Assembly: GCF_036013935.1 (NCBI RefSeq)
Contig: NZ_CP107902.1
Span: 7,039,001 to 7,103,000 of the forward strand
From: Streptomyces sp. NBC_00461
Lineage (GTDB): Bacteria; Actinomycetota; Actinomycetes; Streptomycetales; Streptomycetaceae
DNA length: 64,000 nucleotides
Reading direction: 5' to 3'
Shown: piece by piece, positions 1-7,870 of the stretch
How the letters are laid out: each line of letters opens with the position of its first letter
Position numbering within the stretch: position 1 is the first letter of the stretch
Notes under the pieces: generated by a model
Told to the model about the DNA's origin: nothing
Seen by the model: only the letters and a program-made list of their open reading frames with translations
The model's database searches: none
Made by a program: the position numbers and the translations under genes

Positions 1-1049
1 CCCTCGTTGTCGAGCACGTGCTGGTTGAGGTTCTCGCGCTCGAACAGGTCGAGGTTGGCGAGGCCGACCGCCGCGGAGACCGGGTGGCCGCCGAAGGTGT
101 AGCCGTGCAGGAAGGTGTTGTCGCCCTTGTAGAACGGCTCGGCCAGACGGTCCGAGACGATGCACGCGCCGATCGGGGAGTAGCCCGAGGTCATGCCCTT
201 GGCGCAGGTGATCATGTCCGGGACGTAGCCGAACTTGTCGCAGGCGAAGGTCGTGCCCAGGCGGCCGAAGGCGCAGATGACCTCGTCCGAGACCAGCAGC
301 ACGTCGTACTGGTCGCAGATCTCGCGCACGCGCTGGAAGTAGCCGGGCGGGGGCGGGAAGCAGCCGCCGGCGTTCTGGACCGGCTCCAGGAAGACGGCGG
401 CGACCGTCTCCGGGCCCTCGAAGAGGATCTGCTGCTCGATCTGGTCGGCGGCCCAGCGGCCGAAGGCCTCCGGGTCGTCGCCGAAGAGCGGGGCGCGGTA
501 GATGTTGGTGTTCGGGACCTTGTGCGCGCCCGGGACGAGCGGCTCGAACGGGGCCTTCAGGGCCGGCAGGCCCGTGATCGACAGGGCCCCCTGCGGGGTG
601 CCGTGGTAGGCGACCGCGCGCGAGATGACCTTGTACTTGTTGGGCTTGCCCGTCAGCTTGAAGTACTGCTTGGCGAGCTTCCAGGCGGTCTCCACCGCCT
701 CACCGCCACCGGTGGTGAAGAAGACCTTGTTCAGGTCGCCCGGGGCCTGGTCGGCGAGGCGCTCGGCCAGCTCCACGGCCTTCGGGTGGGCGTAGGACCA
801 CACCGGGAAGAACGCCAGCTCCTGCGCCTGCTTGAAGGCCGCCTCGGCGAGCTCCACGCGGCCGTGGCCGGCCTGGACCACGAACAGGCCCGCGAGACCG
901 TCGAGGTAGCGCTTGCCCTTGTCGTCGTAGATGTAAGTGCCCTCGCCCCGGACGATGGTCGGGACCGGCGAGTTCTCGTACGAGGACATGCGGGTGAAGT
1001 GCATCCACAGGTGGTCGTACGCGGTGCGGCTGAGGTCCTTGGTGCTCAC
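1..1049 (-). CDS. class III aminotransferase, polyamine/omega-amino acid type (3' end outside window)
   Basis: PLP-dependent class III aminotransferase, about 349 residues visible; the C-terminus lies beyond the left window edge. Visible motifs are a GGGEAVE phosphate-binding segment near residue 114, SDEV with Asp255 that contacts the pyridine nitrogen, and TCAKG with the Schiff-base Lys284. The family moves amino groups from putrescine, GABA or other omega-amines to pyruvate or 2-oxoglutarate. GTG start at 1047-1049. The next gene upstream on this strand is an Lrp/AsnC regulator, and an aldehyde dehydrogenase diverges beyond it, so conversion of putrescine to 4-aminobutyraldehyde is the likely role (inference). 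The exact substrate cannot be told from sequence. Confidence 0.9.
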   Translation of the reverse strand, partial: MSTKDLSRTAYDHLWMHFTRMSSYENSPVPTIVRGEGTYIYDDKGKRYLDGLAGLFVVQAGHGRVELAEAAFKQAQELAFFPVWSYAHPKAVELAERLADQAPGDLNKVFFTTGGGEAVETAWKLAKQYFKLTGKPNKYKVISRAVAYHGTPQGALSITGLPALKAPFEPLVPGAHKVPNTNIYRAPLFGDDPEAFGRWAADQIEQQILFEGPETVAAVFLEPVQNAGGCFPPPPGYFQRVREICDQYDVLLVSDEVICAFGRLGTTFACDKFGYVPDMITCAKGMTSGYSPIGACIVSDRLAEPFYKGDNTFLHGYTFGGHPVSAAVGLANLDLFERENLNQHVLDNE

Positions 1050-1068
1050 GGTTATCGGGTCCTCACGG

Positions 1069-1584
1069 TTATCGGGTTCCCCACATGTAGGTCTGCTTCT
1101 TGAGCTTCAGATAGACGAAGCTCTCGGTGGAGCGCACGCCGGGCAGTGCCCGGATGCGTTTGTTGATGACGTCCAGCAGGTGGTCGTCGTCCTCGCAGAC
1201 GATCTCGGCGAGGATGTCGAACGAGCCCGCCGTCATCACCACGTACTCGACTTCCGACATGGCCGTCAGCGCCTCGGCCACCGGGTCCAGGTCGCCCTCG
1301 ACGTGGACGCCGACCATCGCCTGCCGGCGGAAACCCACGGTGAGCGGGTCCGTGACGGCGACGATCTGCATCACGCCCTGGTCGAGCAGCTTCTGGACGC
1401 GCTGGCGCACGGCCGCCTCGGACAGGCCGACGGCCTTGCCGATCGCGGCGTAGGGCCGGCGGCCGTCCTCCTGGAGCTGTTCGATGATGGCGAGGGAGAC
1501 GGCATCCAGATGAGGAGTGCCGTTCCTGGACTCGCGGGAGTCCCTGTGCTCTGCGCTTCGACTGGCCACGGGCTCACTGTGCAC
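1069..1584 (-). CDS. Lrp/AsnC family transcriptional regulator
   Basis: Lrp/AsnC regulator of about 171 residues. An N-terminal winged helix-turn-helix (LDAVSLAIIEQLQ, then AAIGKAVGLSEAAVRQRV) is followed by a RAM/AsnC ligand-binding domain with the usual GSFDILAEIV strand. Such proteins sense amino acids or related metabolites and form octamers. The open frame could begin at a TTG at 1605, but the GTG at 1582-1584 gives the usual short N-terminus. It is divergent from the aldehyde dehydrogenase at 1760 and only about 20 bp upstream of the aminotransferase on the same strand, so it probably controls both. From memory the S. coelicolor counterpart has been connected with polyamine gene control; this is unverified here. 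Confidence 0.9.
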   Translation of the reverse strand: MHSEPVASRSAEHRDSRESRNGTPHLDAVSLAIIEQLQEDGRRPYAAIGKAVGLSEAAVRQRVQKLLDQGVMQIVAVTDPLTVGFRRQAMVGVHVEGDLDPVAEALTAMSEVEYVVMTAGSFDILAEIVCEDDDHLLDVINKRIRALPGVRSTESFVYLKLKKQTYMWGTR

Positions 1585-1679
1585 GACGTCTCGACAGTTC
1601 CGCAAGGGTGAACCGATGAAATTCGTTGTTTACGGGACTGAGACCTGCGGATTTCGTAGTCTTCTGGCGATCAGGGGTG

Positions 1680-1707
1680 TTGAAAACGTGGGCTTGCGGA
1701 TTAGGGT
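1680..1707 (+). promoter_or_regulatory. putative vegetative promoter of the aldehyde dehydrogenase gene
   Basis: TTGAAA (1680-1685), 16-bp spacer, TAGGGT (1702-1707), close to the streptomycete sigma-HrdB consensus. It would start transcription about 46 bp before the GTG at 1760. The 1618-1690 stretch is distinctly A+T-richer than its surroundings, as expected for a region bound by the divergent Lrp-type regulator. Confidence 0.5.
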
Positions 1708-1759
1708 GGTGTCTCAGCCAATGGACACGTTGGATCCACTCGAACTTGGAGGGCCGGCA

Positions 1760-3199
1760 GTGAGCACCGAGCTGCGTCGTCTGCGCAATTACATCGACGG
1801 TGAGTTCCGGGACGCCGCCGACGGACGGACCACGGAGGTGGTCAACCCCGTGACGGGCGAGGCGTACGCGACCGCGCCGCTGTCCGGACCGGCGGACGTC
1901 GACGCCGCGATGGCGGCCGCCGCCGCGGCCTTCCCGGCCTGGCGCGACACCACCCCCGCCGAGCGTCAGAAGGCCCTGCTGAAGATCGCGGACGCGTTCG
2001 AGGAGCGCGCCGAGGAACTCATCGCGGCCGAGGTGGAGAACACGGGCAAGCCGATCGGACTCACGCGGTCCGAGGAGATCCCGCCCATGGTCGACCAGAT
2101 CCGCTTCTTCGCGGGTGCGGCCCGGATGCTGGAGGGGCGCAGCGCCGGCGAGTACATGGAGGGGCTGACCTCGATCGTCCGCCGCGAGCCGATCGGTGTC
2201 TGCGCGCAGGTCGCGCCGTGGAACTACCCGATGATGATGGCCGTGTGGAAGTTCGCCCCGGCGCTCGCCGCGGGCAACACGGTCGTGCTGAAGCCCTCGG
2301 ACACGACCCCCGCGTCGACGGTGCTCATCGCCGACATCATCGGCTCCATCCTGCCCACGGGCGTCTTCAACGTCATCACCGGCGACCGTGACACCGGCCG
2401 GCTGATGGTCGAGCACACGACCCCGGCGATGGCGTCCATCACCGGCTCCGTGCGCGCCGGCATGTCGGTCGCCGAGTCGGCGTCCAAGGACCTCAAGCGG
2501 GTCCACCTGGAGCTGGGCGGCAAGGCGCCGGTCGTGGTCTTCGAGGACACCGACATCGCCAAGGCCGTCGAGGACATCTCGGTGGCGGGCTTCTTCAACG
2601 CCGGCCAGGACTGTACGGCGGCGACCCGTGTCCTCGTCCAGGAGGGCATCCACGACGAGTTCGTGGCCGCGCTCGCGAAGGCGGCCGCCGAAACGAAGAC
2701 GGGTCAGCCGGACGACGAGGACGTGCTCTTCGGCCCGCTCAACAACCCCAACCAGCTGAAGCAGGTCTCCGGCTTCATCGAGCGGCTGCCCGCCCACGCG
2801 AAGGTCGAGGCCGGTGGCCACCAGGTCGGCGAGAAGGGGTACTTCTACGCGCCGACCGTCGTGTCCGGGCTGAAGCAGGACGACGAGATCATCCAGAGGG
2901 AGGTCTTCGGGCCGGTCATCACCGTCCAGTCGTTCACGGACGAGGCGCAGGCCGTGGAGTGGGCCAACGGCGTGGAGTACGCGCTCGCGTCGTCGGTGTG
3001 GACCAAGGACCACGGGCGTGCGATGCGCATGTCGAAGAAGCTCGACTTCGGGTGCGTGTGGATCAACACGCACATTCCGCTGGTCGCCGAGATGCCGCAC
3101 GGCGGGTTCAAGAAGTCCGGGTACGGCAAGGACCTGTCGGCGTACGGGTTCGACGACTACACGCGGATCAAGCACGTGATGACGTCGCTGGACGGCTAG
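1760..3199 (+). CDS. aldehyde dehydrogenase, gamma-aminobutyraldehyde dehydrogenase-like
   Basis: NAD(P)-dependent aldehyde dehydrogenase of 479 residues, the normal family length. The general base Glu251 lies in LELGG and the catalytic Cys285 in GQDC; a WNYP cofactor-pocket motif is also present. The sequence resembles gamma-aminobutyraldehyde dehydrogenases (PatD/PuuC type) that oxidise 4-aminobutanal from putrescine to GABA. GTG start chosen because GGAG precedes it and the frame upstream (open to 1517) has no family similarity. It diverges from an Lrp/AsnC gene and is followed by a perfect hairpin and then a PotD-like lipoprotein. A paralogue with the same downstream partner lies at 14480. 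Confidence 0.9.
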   Translation: MSTELRRLRNYIDGEFRDAADGRTTEVVNPVTGEAYATAPLSGPADVDAAMAAAAAAFPAWRDTTPAERQKALLKIADAFEERAEELIAAEVENTGKPIGLTRSEEIPPMVDQIRFFAGAARMLEGRSAGEYMEGLTSIVRREPIGVCAQVAPWNYPMMMAVWKFAPALAAGNTVVLKPSDTTPASTVLIADIIGSILPTGVFNVITGDRDTGRLMVEHTTPAMASITGSVRAGMSVAESASKDLKRVHLELGGKAPVVVFEDTDIAKAVEDISVAGFFNAGQDCTAATRVLVQEGIHDEFVAALAKAAAETKTGQPDDEDVLFGPLNNPNQLKQVSGFIERLPAHAKVEAGGHQVGEKGYFYAPTVVSGLKQDDEIIQREVFGPVITVQSFTDEAQAVEWANGVEYALASSVWTKDHGRAMRMSKKLDFGCVWINTHIPLVAEMPHGGFKKSGYGKDLSAYGFDDYTRIKHVMTSLDG

Positions 3200-3262
3200 G
3201 ACGGGCCAGTAGCTGGACGGCTGTCCTCCAGCCCTCCAGCCCTCCAGTCCTCACGGAGTGGT

Positions 3263-3302
3263 ACGCGGCCCCGGACGGTCAACCGACCGTCCGGGGCCGC
3301 GT
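3263..3302 (+). terminator. strong hairpin terminator after the aldehyde dehydrogenase
   Basis: Perfect 18-bp stem (3263-3280 with 3285-3302) and a 4-base AACC loop. It lacks a long T-run, typical of high-GC actinobacterial terminators. It separates the aldehyde dehydrogenase from the PotD-like gene, which therefore probably has its own promoter. A short CCCTCCAG direct repeat lies just upstream (3226-3247). Confidence 0.7.
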
Positions 3303-3413
3303 GTTGCCCCTCGCCACCCGGCTTGCCCGGCTTGACAGGGTGTCCGGACCGGGGCGAGGCACTCGACGCTGCGTCGATTGTCGGGCCACAGGTGGGGGCG
3401 GCATGCTGCGTCA

Positions 3414-4604
3414 ATGCCCCTCACGCCGAAGACGTCCTCGTTCTCTCGTCGGTCCCTGCTGCGCGCGCTGGGCGGTGGCGCGGCGCTCGGTGGCCTGGCC
3501 GGCTGCGGGGTGCCTGCCGCGTACGTGCATCCCGGTGATCGCGGAGCCGCCGATCTGTCCGCCAGTGACAAGCGGCTGACCTGGGCGAACTGGCCGCTGT
3601 ACATCGACACCGACGACGACGATCCGAACCGGCGGCCCACGCTGGATGCCTTCGTCAAGCGCACGGGGATCTCCGTCAAGTACACCGAGGAGATCAACGA
3701 CAACGACGAGTTCTTCGGCAAGATCAGCCCGGCCCTGATGAACCACCAGCAGACCGGCCGCGACCTCGTCGTCATGAGCGACTGGATGTGCGCGCGGTTC
3801 GTGCGACTGGGGTGGGTCCAGGCGATGGACCGGGCGAAGCAGCTCAATGTGGCCGAGTACCTGGATCCGCAGCTGCGTTCGCCCGCCTTCGACCCCGGCC
3901 GGAAGTACACGGTGCCGTGGCAGTCCGGCATCACCGGCATCGCGTACGACCGCCGCAGGCTGGGCCGCGAGATCCGGGAGGTGCCCGACCTGTGGGCGCG
4001 CGACCTCAAGGGACGGGTGACCCTGCTGTCCGGCCTGGACGAGTCGTTCGCGCTGCTGATGCAGGGCAACGGCGTCGACATCACCCGGTGGACCGCCGCC
4101 GACTTCCACCAGGTCTGCGACCAGGTCGAGAAGTACGTGGAAAACGGCCAGATCCGCCGCTTCACCGGTAACGACTACACCAAGGACCTGGTCAGCGGTG
4201 ACGTGCTGGCCTGTCAGGCGTACTCCGGCGATGTGATCCAGCTCCAGGCCGACAACCCGCACATCCGCTTCGTCGTCCCCGAGGCGGGCGCGGAGCTGTG
4301 GGCCGACTCCCTGATGATCCCGGACCTGGCCCGGCACAAGAGGAACGCCGAGCGGCTCGTCGACTACTACTACGAGCCCGAGGTCGCCGCCGAACTCGCC
4401 GCCTGGGTGAACTACGTCTGCCCCGTCCCGGCCGCCCAGCACGTCCTCGCCGACGCGAAGGACAAGGACACGGCGGCTCTGGCCGAGAACCCGCTGATCT
4501 TCCCCGACGCCGGGATGCGGTCGCGGCTCGTCATCGCGCGGGACATCACCTCGGCGGAGCGGGTGGAGTTCGCGAAGCGCTGGAACAAGATCGTGGGGTT
4601 GTGA
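3414..4604 (+). CDS. PotD-like polyamine-binding lipoprotein, orphan
   Basis: Periplasmic-type spermidine/putrescine-binding protein of 396 residues. A Tat-type signal (SRRSLLRALGGG) ends in the lipobox LAGC. The mature part begins with the family pattern LTWANWPLYID and contains ENGQIRRFTGNDY and a YYYEPEVA segment, also found in the second PotD-like protein at 16072. ATG at 3414 puts the twin arginines at residues 11-12; a longer TTG start at 3378 is open but adds nothing recognisable. No permease or ATPase lies beside it, so it may deliver ligand to the PotABC encoded at 17316-20200, or act as a sensor. Ligand specificity is inferred. Confidence 0.88.
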   Translation: MPLTPKTSSFSRRSLLRALGGGAALGGLAGCGVPAAYVHPGDRGAADLSASDKRLTWANWPLYIDTDDDDPNRRPTLDAFVKRTGISVKYTEEINDNDEFFGKISPALMNHQQTGRDLVVMSDWMCARFVRLGWVQAMDRAKQLNVAEYLDPQLRSPAFDPGRKYTVPWQSGITGIAYDRRRLGREIREVPDLWARDLKGRVTLLSGLDESFALLMQGNGVDITRWTAADFHQVCDQVEKYVENGQIRRFTGNDYTKDLVSGDVLACQAYSGDVIQLQADNPHIRFVVPEAGAELWADSLMIPDLARHKRNAERLVDYYYEPEVAAELAAWVNYVCPVPAAQHVLADAKDKDTAALAENPLIFPDAGMRSRLVIARDITSAERVEFAKRWNKIVGL

Positions 4605-4721
4605 CCCGGCCGCCGTGGCCCTGGATGTGGGCGTCACCGATCGCTGTGATCGCGGTGGTCGACGACGGTCGGCGAAGGGCCCGGACCGCCGCCGGAGCAG
4701 GCCGACCGGGTCTTCGAGCCG

Positions 4722-5399
4722 TCAGCCGCGCGGGCTCGTACGGATGGCGGCGATGTCGAACTGGAGGCGCACCTTCTCGCTCACCATGGCACCGCCCTCC
4801 GCCAGTCGCTGGTTGTAGGTCAGGCCCCATTCGGAGCGGTTGATGGTGGTCGTACCGTCGAAGCCCACCCGCTCGTCCCCGAACGGGTCGGTGACATGGC
4901 CGATGTAGGTCAGTTCCAGGTCGACCGGCCGGGTGGCGTTCTTGATGGTCAGGTCGCCGTTCATGCGGTAGACGTCGCTGCCCACGAGCTGAACTGCCGT
5001 ACTGACGAAGCGCAGATGGGGATAGGTCGCCGCGTCCAGGAAGTCGCGGTGGACCAGATGGGCGTCGCGCTGTTCCACACCGGTGTCGACCGACGCGGTG
5101 GACAGCACGATCTCGGCGCGTGAACGGGACGGATCTCGGCCGTCGAAGTAGAGCCGGCTCTGGTACTCGGTGAACGCTCCCCGCACGGTCGTGACCAGGG
5201 CATGGCGGACGGAGAAACCGATACGACTGTGCGCCGGGTCGATCATCCACTCGCCGGTCAGCGCCGCCTGTGCGGGATCCGACAGATTCGCCGTGGGGGC
5301 GAACGCCGGTGGCTGATGGGGGCGTTGCGGTGCGGTTGCGGTGGACGGGGTGGGGGGAGCCGGGCGGCGCAGGGACGCACCCCGGGTGAACAGGTTCAT
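4722..5399 (-). CDS. YceI family protein
   Basis: 225 residues with one YceI-like domain from about residue 50: GEWMIDPAHSRIGFSVRH, then GRDPSRSRAEI and a C-terminal EWGLTYN. YceI proteins are lipocalin-like beta barrels that bind isoprenoid or other long lipids. The first 45 residues are Pro/Ala/Thr-rich without a clear signal peptide or lipobox, so the protein may be cytoplasmic. ATG at 5399 is followed upstream by a -10-like hexamer only 8 bp away, so the transcript may be leaderless. Convergent with the PotD-like gene, separated by about 117 bp holding nothing I recognise. Confidence 0.88.
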   Translation of the reverse strand: MNLFTRGASLRRPAPPTPSTATAPQRPHQPPAFAPTANLSDPAQAALTGEWMIDPAHSRIGFSVRHALVTTVRGAFTEYQSRLYFDGRDPSRSRAEIVLSTASVDTGVEQRDAHLVHRDFLDAATYPHLRFVSTAVQLVGSDVYRMNGDLTIKNATRPVDLELTYIGHVTDPFGDERVGFDGTTTINRSEWGLTYNQRLAEGGAMVSEKVRLQFDIAAIRTSPRG

Positions 5400-5407
5400 G
5401 ATTCACG

Positions 5408-5436
5408 TAACTACGTCATGACAAGGAGCGCCGCAA
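5408..5436 (-). promoter_or_regulatory. putative leaderless promoter of the YceI gene
   Basis: On the minus strand: TTGCGG (plus 5431-5436), 17-bp spacer, TAGTTA (plus 5408-5413), 8 bp, then the ATG. An inverted repeat ACGTA-AC-TACGT (5405-5416) overlaps the -10 and may be an operator. No ribosome-binding site fits between. Confidence 0.4.
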
Positions 5437-5602
5437 GCCTCCTTCAAGACCCGCGCACACGGTCGTCACCAATTGCCCCACCGAAGCCGTCGACTTTGCC
5501 ATCTCTTTACAACCTGTGCCGTGGCTGCCTCGTCTCTCCGCTCGATCAGTGACACAGCCCGCCCGGCCGACCGCCGGGCGGACCGACGAAAGAGAGCGAT
5601 TC

Positions 5603-5992
5603 ATGCGCCGAACCGGCCTCAGTGCCTTGGCAGTTGCGTGCACCGCCGTGCTGGCGGGCGCGGTGCCCGCCTTCGCCGACGGGGCGTCCGCGGCTCCGAG
5701 CCCCGTCCCCTCCGCGACCCGCGCGCCCAGCCCCGGTCCCACGTCCGCCCCCGCCGAGAGCACCACCCCGACCACCGCCCCGAGCGCCGCGCCGAGTGCG
5801 GCCCCGACCCGGGCGCCGTCGCGCGGTCAGGTCTCCGTCGTGCCGAGCGGTGCGCCCAACACCGGTGTGGCGCCGACCTCTTCGGACTCGTCGGGCGCGG
5901 GCACTCTGATCGGCGGGGGTGCCGCCGCGGCCGTCGCCCTCGGCGGCGGCGCGGTCTTCCTCGTGCGCCGCCGTCGGGCGAACGGGGCATGA
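5603..5992 (+). CDS. sortase-dependent surface protein, Pro/Ser/Thr/Ala-rich
   Basis: 129 residues. A Sec signal peptide (about 1-27, ending near AFADG) is followed by a low-complexity Ala/Pro/Ser/Thr stalk. The C-terminal sorting signal consists of an APNTG pentapeptide, a hydrophobic Gly/Ala-rich helix and an RRRR tail. The stalk is probably a cell-wall spacer with no enzymatic domain. ATG at 5603 has GAGAG upstream; the longer frame from 5516 would put the signal peptide internally. Its stop overlaps the start of a class F sortase gene (ATGA), which strongly suggests that the neighbouring enzyme anchors it. Confidence 0.8.
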   Translation: MRRTGLSALAVACTAVLAGAVPAFADGASAAPSPVPSATRAPSPGPTSAPAESTTPTTAPSAAPSAAPTRAPSRGQVSVVPSGAPNTGVAPTSSDSSGAGTLIGGGAAAAVALGGGAVFLVRRRRANGA

Positions 5993-6624
5993 GTCCGCTC
6001 TCCAGGCGCGCCTTCGCCGCCGCGGCGCTCGCCGCGCTCCTCGCGGGCTGCGGCGGCCCGGGCGCCACGAGCGGCAACTCCCCGGACGGGAGCCGGGCGA
6101 GCGCCTCTTCGCCCTCCGCATCGTCGTCCTCCGCGCCACCTGCCGCCGGGCCGGTGTCCGCGGTGGGGCGATCGACCCCGGTCAGGCTCCGGATACCGGC
6201 CATCGGGGTCGACACCCCGGTCATGAAGCTGGGCCTGGCCGCGGACGGCACCGTGCAGGTGCCGCCGATCGCGGCGCACGACCGGGCGGGCTGGTACGAA
6301 CACTCCCCGACGCCGGGGCAGACCGGTCCGTCGGTGATCCTCGGCCATGTCACGGTCGGCGCCTACGGGGACGGGGTCTTCCGGCACCTGAAGGACCTGC
6401 ACAAGGGGGAGCAGATCGTGGCGCGCCTGGAGAACGGCACGGCTGCGGTGTTCGCCGTGACCGACGTGCGGACCGTCGCCAAGGCCGACTTCCCGTCGAA
6501 GGAGGTGTACGGGAACGTCAAGCGGCCGGAGCTGCGGCTGATCACGTGCGGCGGCGAACGGAGCGGTGACGGATACCTCGACAACGTGATCGTCTTCGCG
6601 GCACTGAGATCGTCGAGCCCCTGA
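5989..6624 (+). CDS. class F sortase (lipoprotein-like)
   Basis: Cysteine transpeptidase of 211 residues. The N-terminus has RR followed by a hydrophobic stretch and LAGC, so it may be a Tat or Sec lipoprotein; a Ser/Ala/Pro linker leads to the sortase barrel. Catalytic residues visible are His120 in LGHV and Cys187 in LITC, with an Arg five residues later in the GGER turn. Class F sortases are actinobacterial enzymes that join surface proteins to peptidoglycan. ATG start overlaps the stop of the APNTG substrate gene by four bases (ATGA), implying translational coupling and a dedicated pair. Confidence 0.88.
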   Translation: MSPLSRRAFAAAALAALLAGCGGPGATSGNSPDGSRASASSPSASSSSAPPAAGPVSAVGRSTPVRLRIPAIGVDTPVMKLGLAADGTVQVPPIAAHDRAGWYEHSPTPGQTGPSVILGHVTVGAYGDGVFRHLKDLHKGEQIVARLENGTAAVFAVTDVRTVAKADFPSKEVYGNVKRPELRLITCGGERSGDGYLDNVIVFAALRSSSP

Positions 6625-6733
6625 CCGGCCGGTCGGCGGGCCGAATCCGACCGGGATCCCGGGCCGACGGAACGTACGCCGTCGGTCCGGGCTCTTCCTC
6701 GGTGAGCCTCCCGCCCGGCCTGCCTGACCTGAG

Positions 6734-6787
6734 TGCCACGAGCGCCACGAGTGCCACGAGCGTTTTGAGCGCTCTGAACGCCACGAG
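6734..6787 (+). repeat. 9-bp tandem repeat before ECF sigma gene
   Basis: Six 9-bp units related to TGCCACGAG: 6734-6742, 6743-6751 and 6752-6760 nearly identical, 6761-6778 degenerate, 6779-6787 again close. The unit is a multiple of three, and in the longer ORF (GTG at 6702) it would encode repeated Ala-Thr-Ser. Confidence 0.6.
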
Positions 6788-6809
6788 CCCCCCACGACCC
6801 GGGAGAACG

Positions 6810-7301
6810 TTGAAACGGTCCCGCGAGAAGGACGCGTCCGAGCTGTTCGCCGCCCTCTATCCGCGTCTCGCCGGCTGGGTCCGCCGGCTGGTCGACGACG
6901 ACGAGACGGCCCATGAGATCGCCTCGGAGGCGTTCACCCGGCTCTGGGCACGCTGGACGGCCGTCGCGGAGCCGCGCGGTTTTCTCTACGTCACCGCGGC
7001 CAACCTCGTCCGGGACCACTGGCGCAAGCTGGAGCGCGAACGCAGAGCCGTACGCCGGGCGACCACCGAGGCCGCGGTGACCCCGCATCCCGAACAGGCC
7101 GACCCCTCGGTGCGCCTGCTCGTGCAGTCCCTCCCGGAACGACTGCGCGTCCCGATCCTCCTGCACTACTACGCTGACATGCCGATCCGGGAGGTGTCCG
7201 TGCTCACCGGACGCAAGGAAGGAACCGTCAAGGCCGACCTCCACGCGGCCCGCGAACTGCTCCGCGCCCACCTGAGGAGAAGCCTTGATCACACACTCTG
7301 A
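6810..7301 (+). CDS. ECF-type RNA polymerase sigma factor
   Basis: 163-residue ECF sigma factor. Region 2 has the helix ALYPRLAGWVRRL followed by ETAHEIASEAFTRLW; region 4 has LPERLRVPILLHYY and a C-terminal helix-turn-helix (IREVSVLTGRKEGTVKADLH). Start assigned to a TTG preceded by GGGAGA at short spacing. A GTG at 6702 would add 36 residues encoded largely by a 9-bp repeat, which looks less natural but is not excluded. It overlaps the next gene, a single-pass membrane protein that may be its partner, by 17 bp. No adjacent classical zinc anti-sigma is visible. Confidence 0.82.
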   Translation: MKRSREKDASELFAALYPRLAGWVRRLVDDDETAHEIASEAFTRLWARWTAVAEPRGFLYVTAANLVRDHWRKLERERRAVRRATTEAAVTPHPEQADPSVRLLVQSLPERLRVPILLHYYADMPIREVSVLTGRKEGTVKADLHAARELLRAHLRRSLDHTL

Positions 7302-7800
7302 CGAGGGCCCGGACCACGACCCCGACGACCCGCTCACCGTCATCCTGCGACCCCCCGCCGAACACCTCGGCGCGCCCCCCGGCCACTACGAGGCGATCCG
7401 CCGCGGCGCGTCCCGTCGCAGGATGCTGCGCGCGGCCGCCGGTGCCGCCCTGACCTGCGGTGTCGCCGCCCTGGTCGTACTGCCGCTGCGCCTGACGGCC
7501 TCCGACGCCCCCGGCTCCCCGACGGTGCCCCTCGCCCCGCTCCCGGCGAGCAGCCCCTCGACGCTGCCGCCCCGGCCGGCGAAGCCCGTACCGTCGAGTG
7601 CCGGGCCCGGCCGGTCGTCCCGTTCCGCCCCGCCGACCTCCGCACCGACCGCGGGACCGACCAGGGGGCCGAACGCGGCCGAACCGTCCGGATCCACCGC
7701 CGCGACGGTTGCCCCGATACCCACCCGAGCCGCCTCCATCCAGCCGTCCGCGCCCGGGTCCCGGGCCGTCGCGACGCCGTCGAGCGCGCCCCGCCACTAG
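7285..7800 (+). CDS. single-pass membrane protein, possible partner of the upstream sigma factor
   Basis: 171 residues. The N-terminal ~45 residues are hydrophilic and cytoplasmic-looking, one membrane helix lies at about 48-68 (RRRMLRAAAGAAL onward), and a Pro/Ser/Thr/Ala-rich exported tail follows without domains. TTG start with a good AGGAGA ribosome-binding site. The 17-bp overlap with the ECF sigma gene suggests co-translation. The topology matches one-pass anti-sigma factors, but no zinc-binding anti-sigma motif is present, so that role is only a guess from position. Confidence 0.65.
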   Translation: MITHSDEGPDHDPDDPLTVILRPPAEHLGAPPGHYEAIRRGASRRRMLRAAAGAALTCGVAALVVLPLRLTASDAPGSPTVPLAPLPASSPSTLPPRPAKPVPSSAGPGRSSRSAPPTSAPTAGPTRGPNAAEPSGSTAATVAPIPTRAASIQPSAPGSRAVATPSSAPRH

Positions 7801-7836
7801 CCACCACGGAAAGGGAGACACCTCGCGCAGACGGTT

Positions 7837-7864
7837 TTGAACACGTTCAATAAAGGCGTACGCT
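7837..7864 (+). promoter_or_regulatory. promoter with palindromic operator, leaderless start
   Basis: TTGAAC-AC-GTTCAA (7837-7850) is an inverted repeat whose left half is also a good -35 (TTGAAC, 7837-7842). After a 16-bp spacer comes TACGCT (7859-7864) and six bases later the ATG at 7871, so the message is probably leaderless. The palindrome resembles TetR-family operators and would block RNA polymerase directly. Confidence 0.55.
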
Positions 7865-7870
7865 GCCGTC

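Noticed and set aside
1517..1759. N-terminal extension of the first aldehyde dehydrogenase
   Set aside because: No family similarity, A+T-richer, and contains the promoter and divergent Lrp start.
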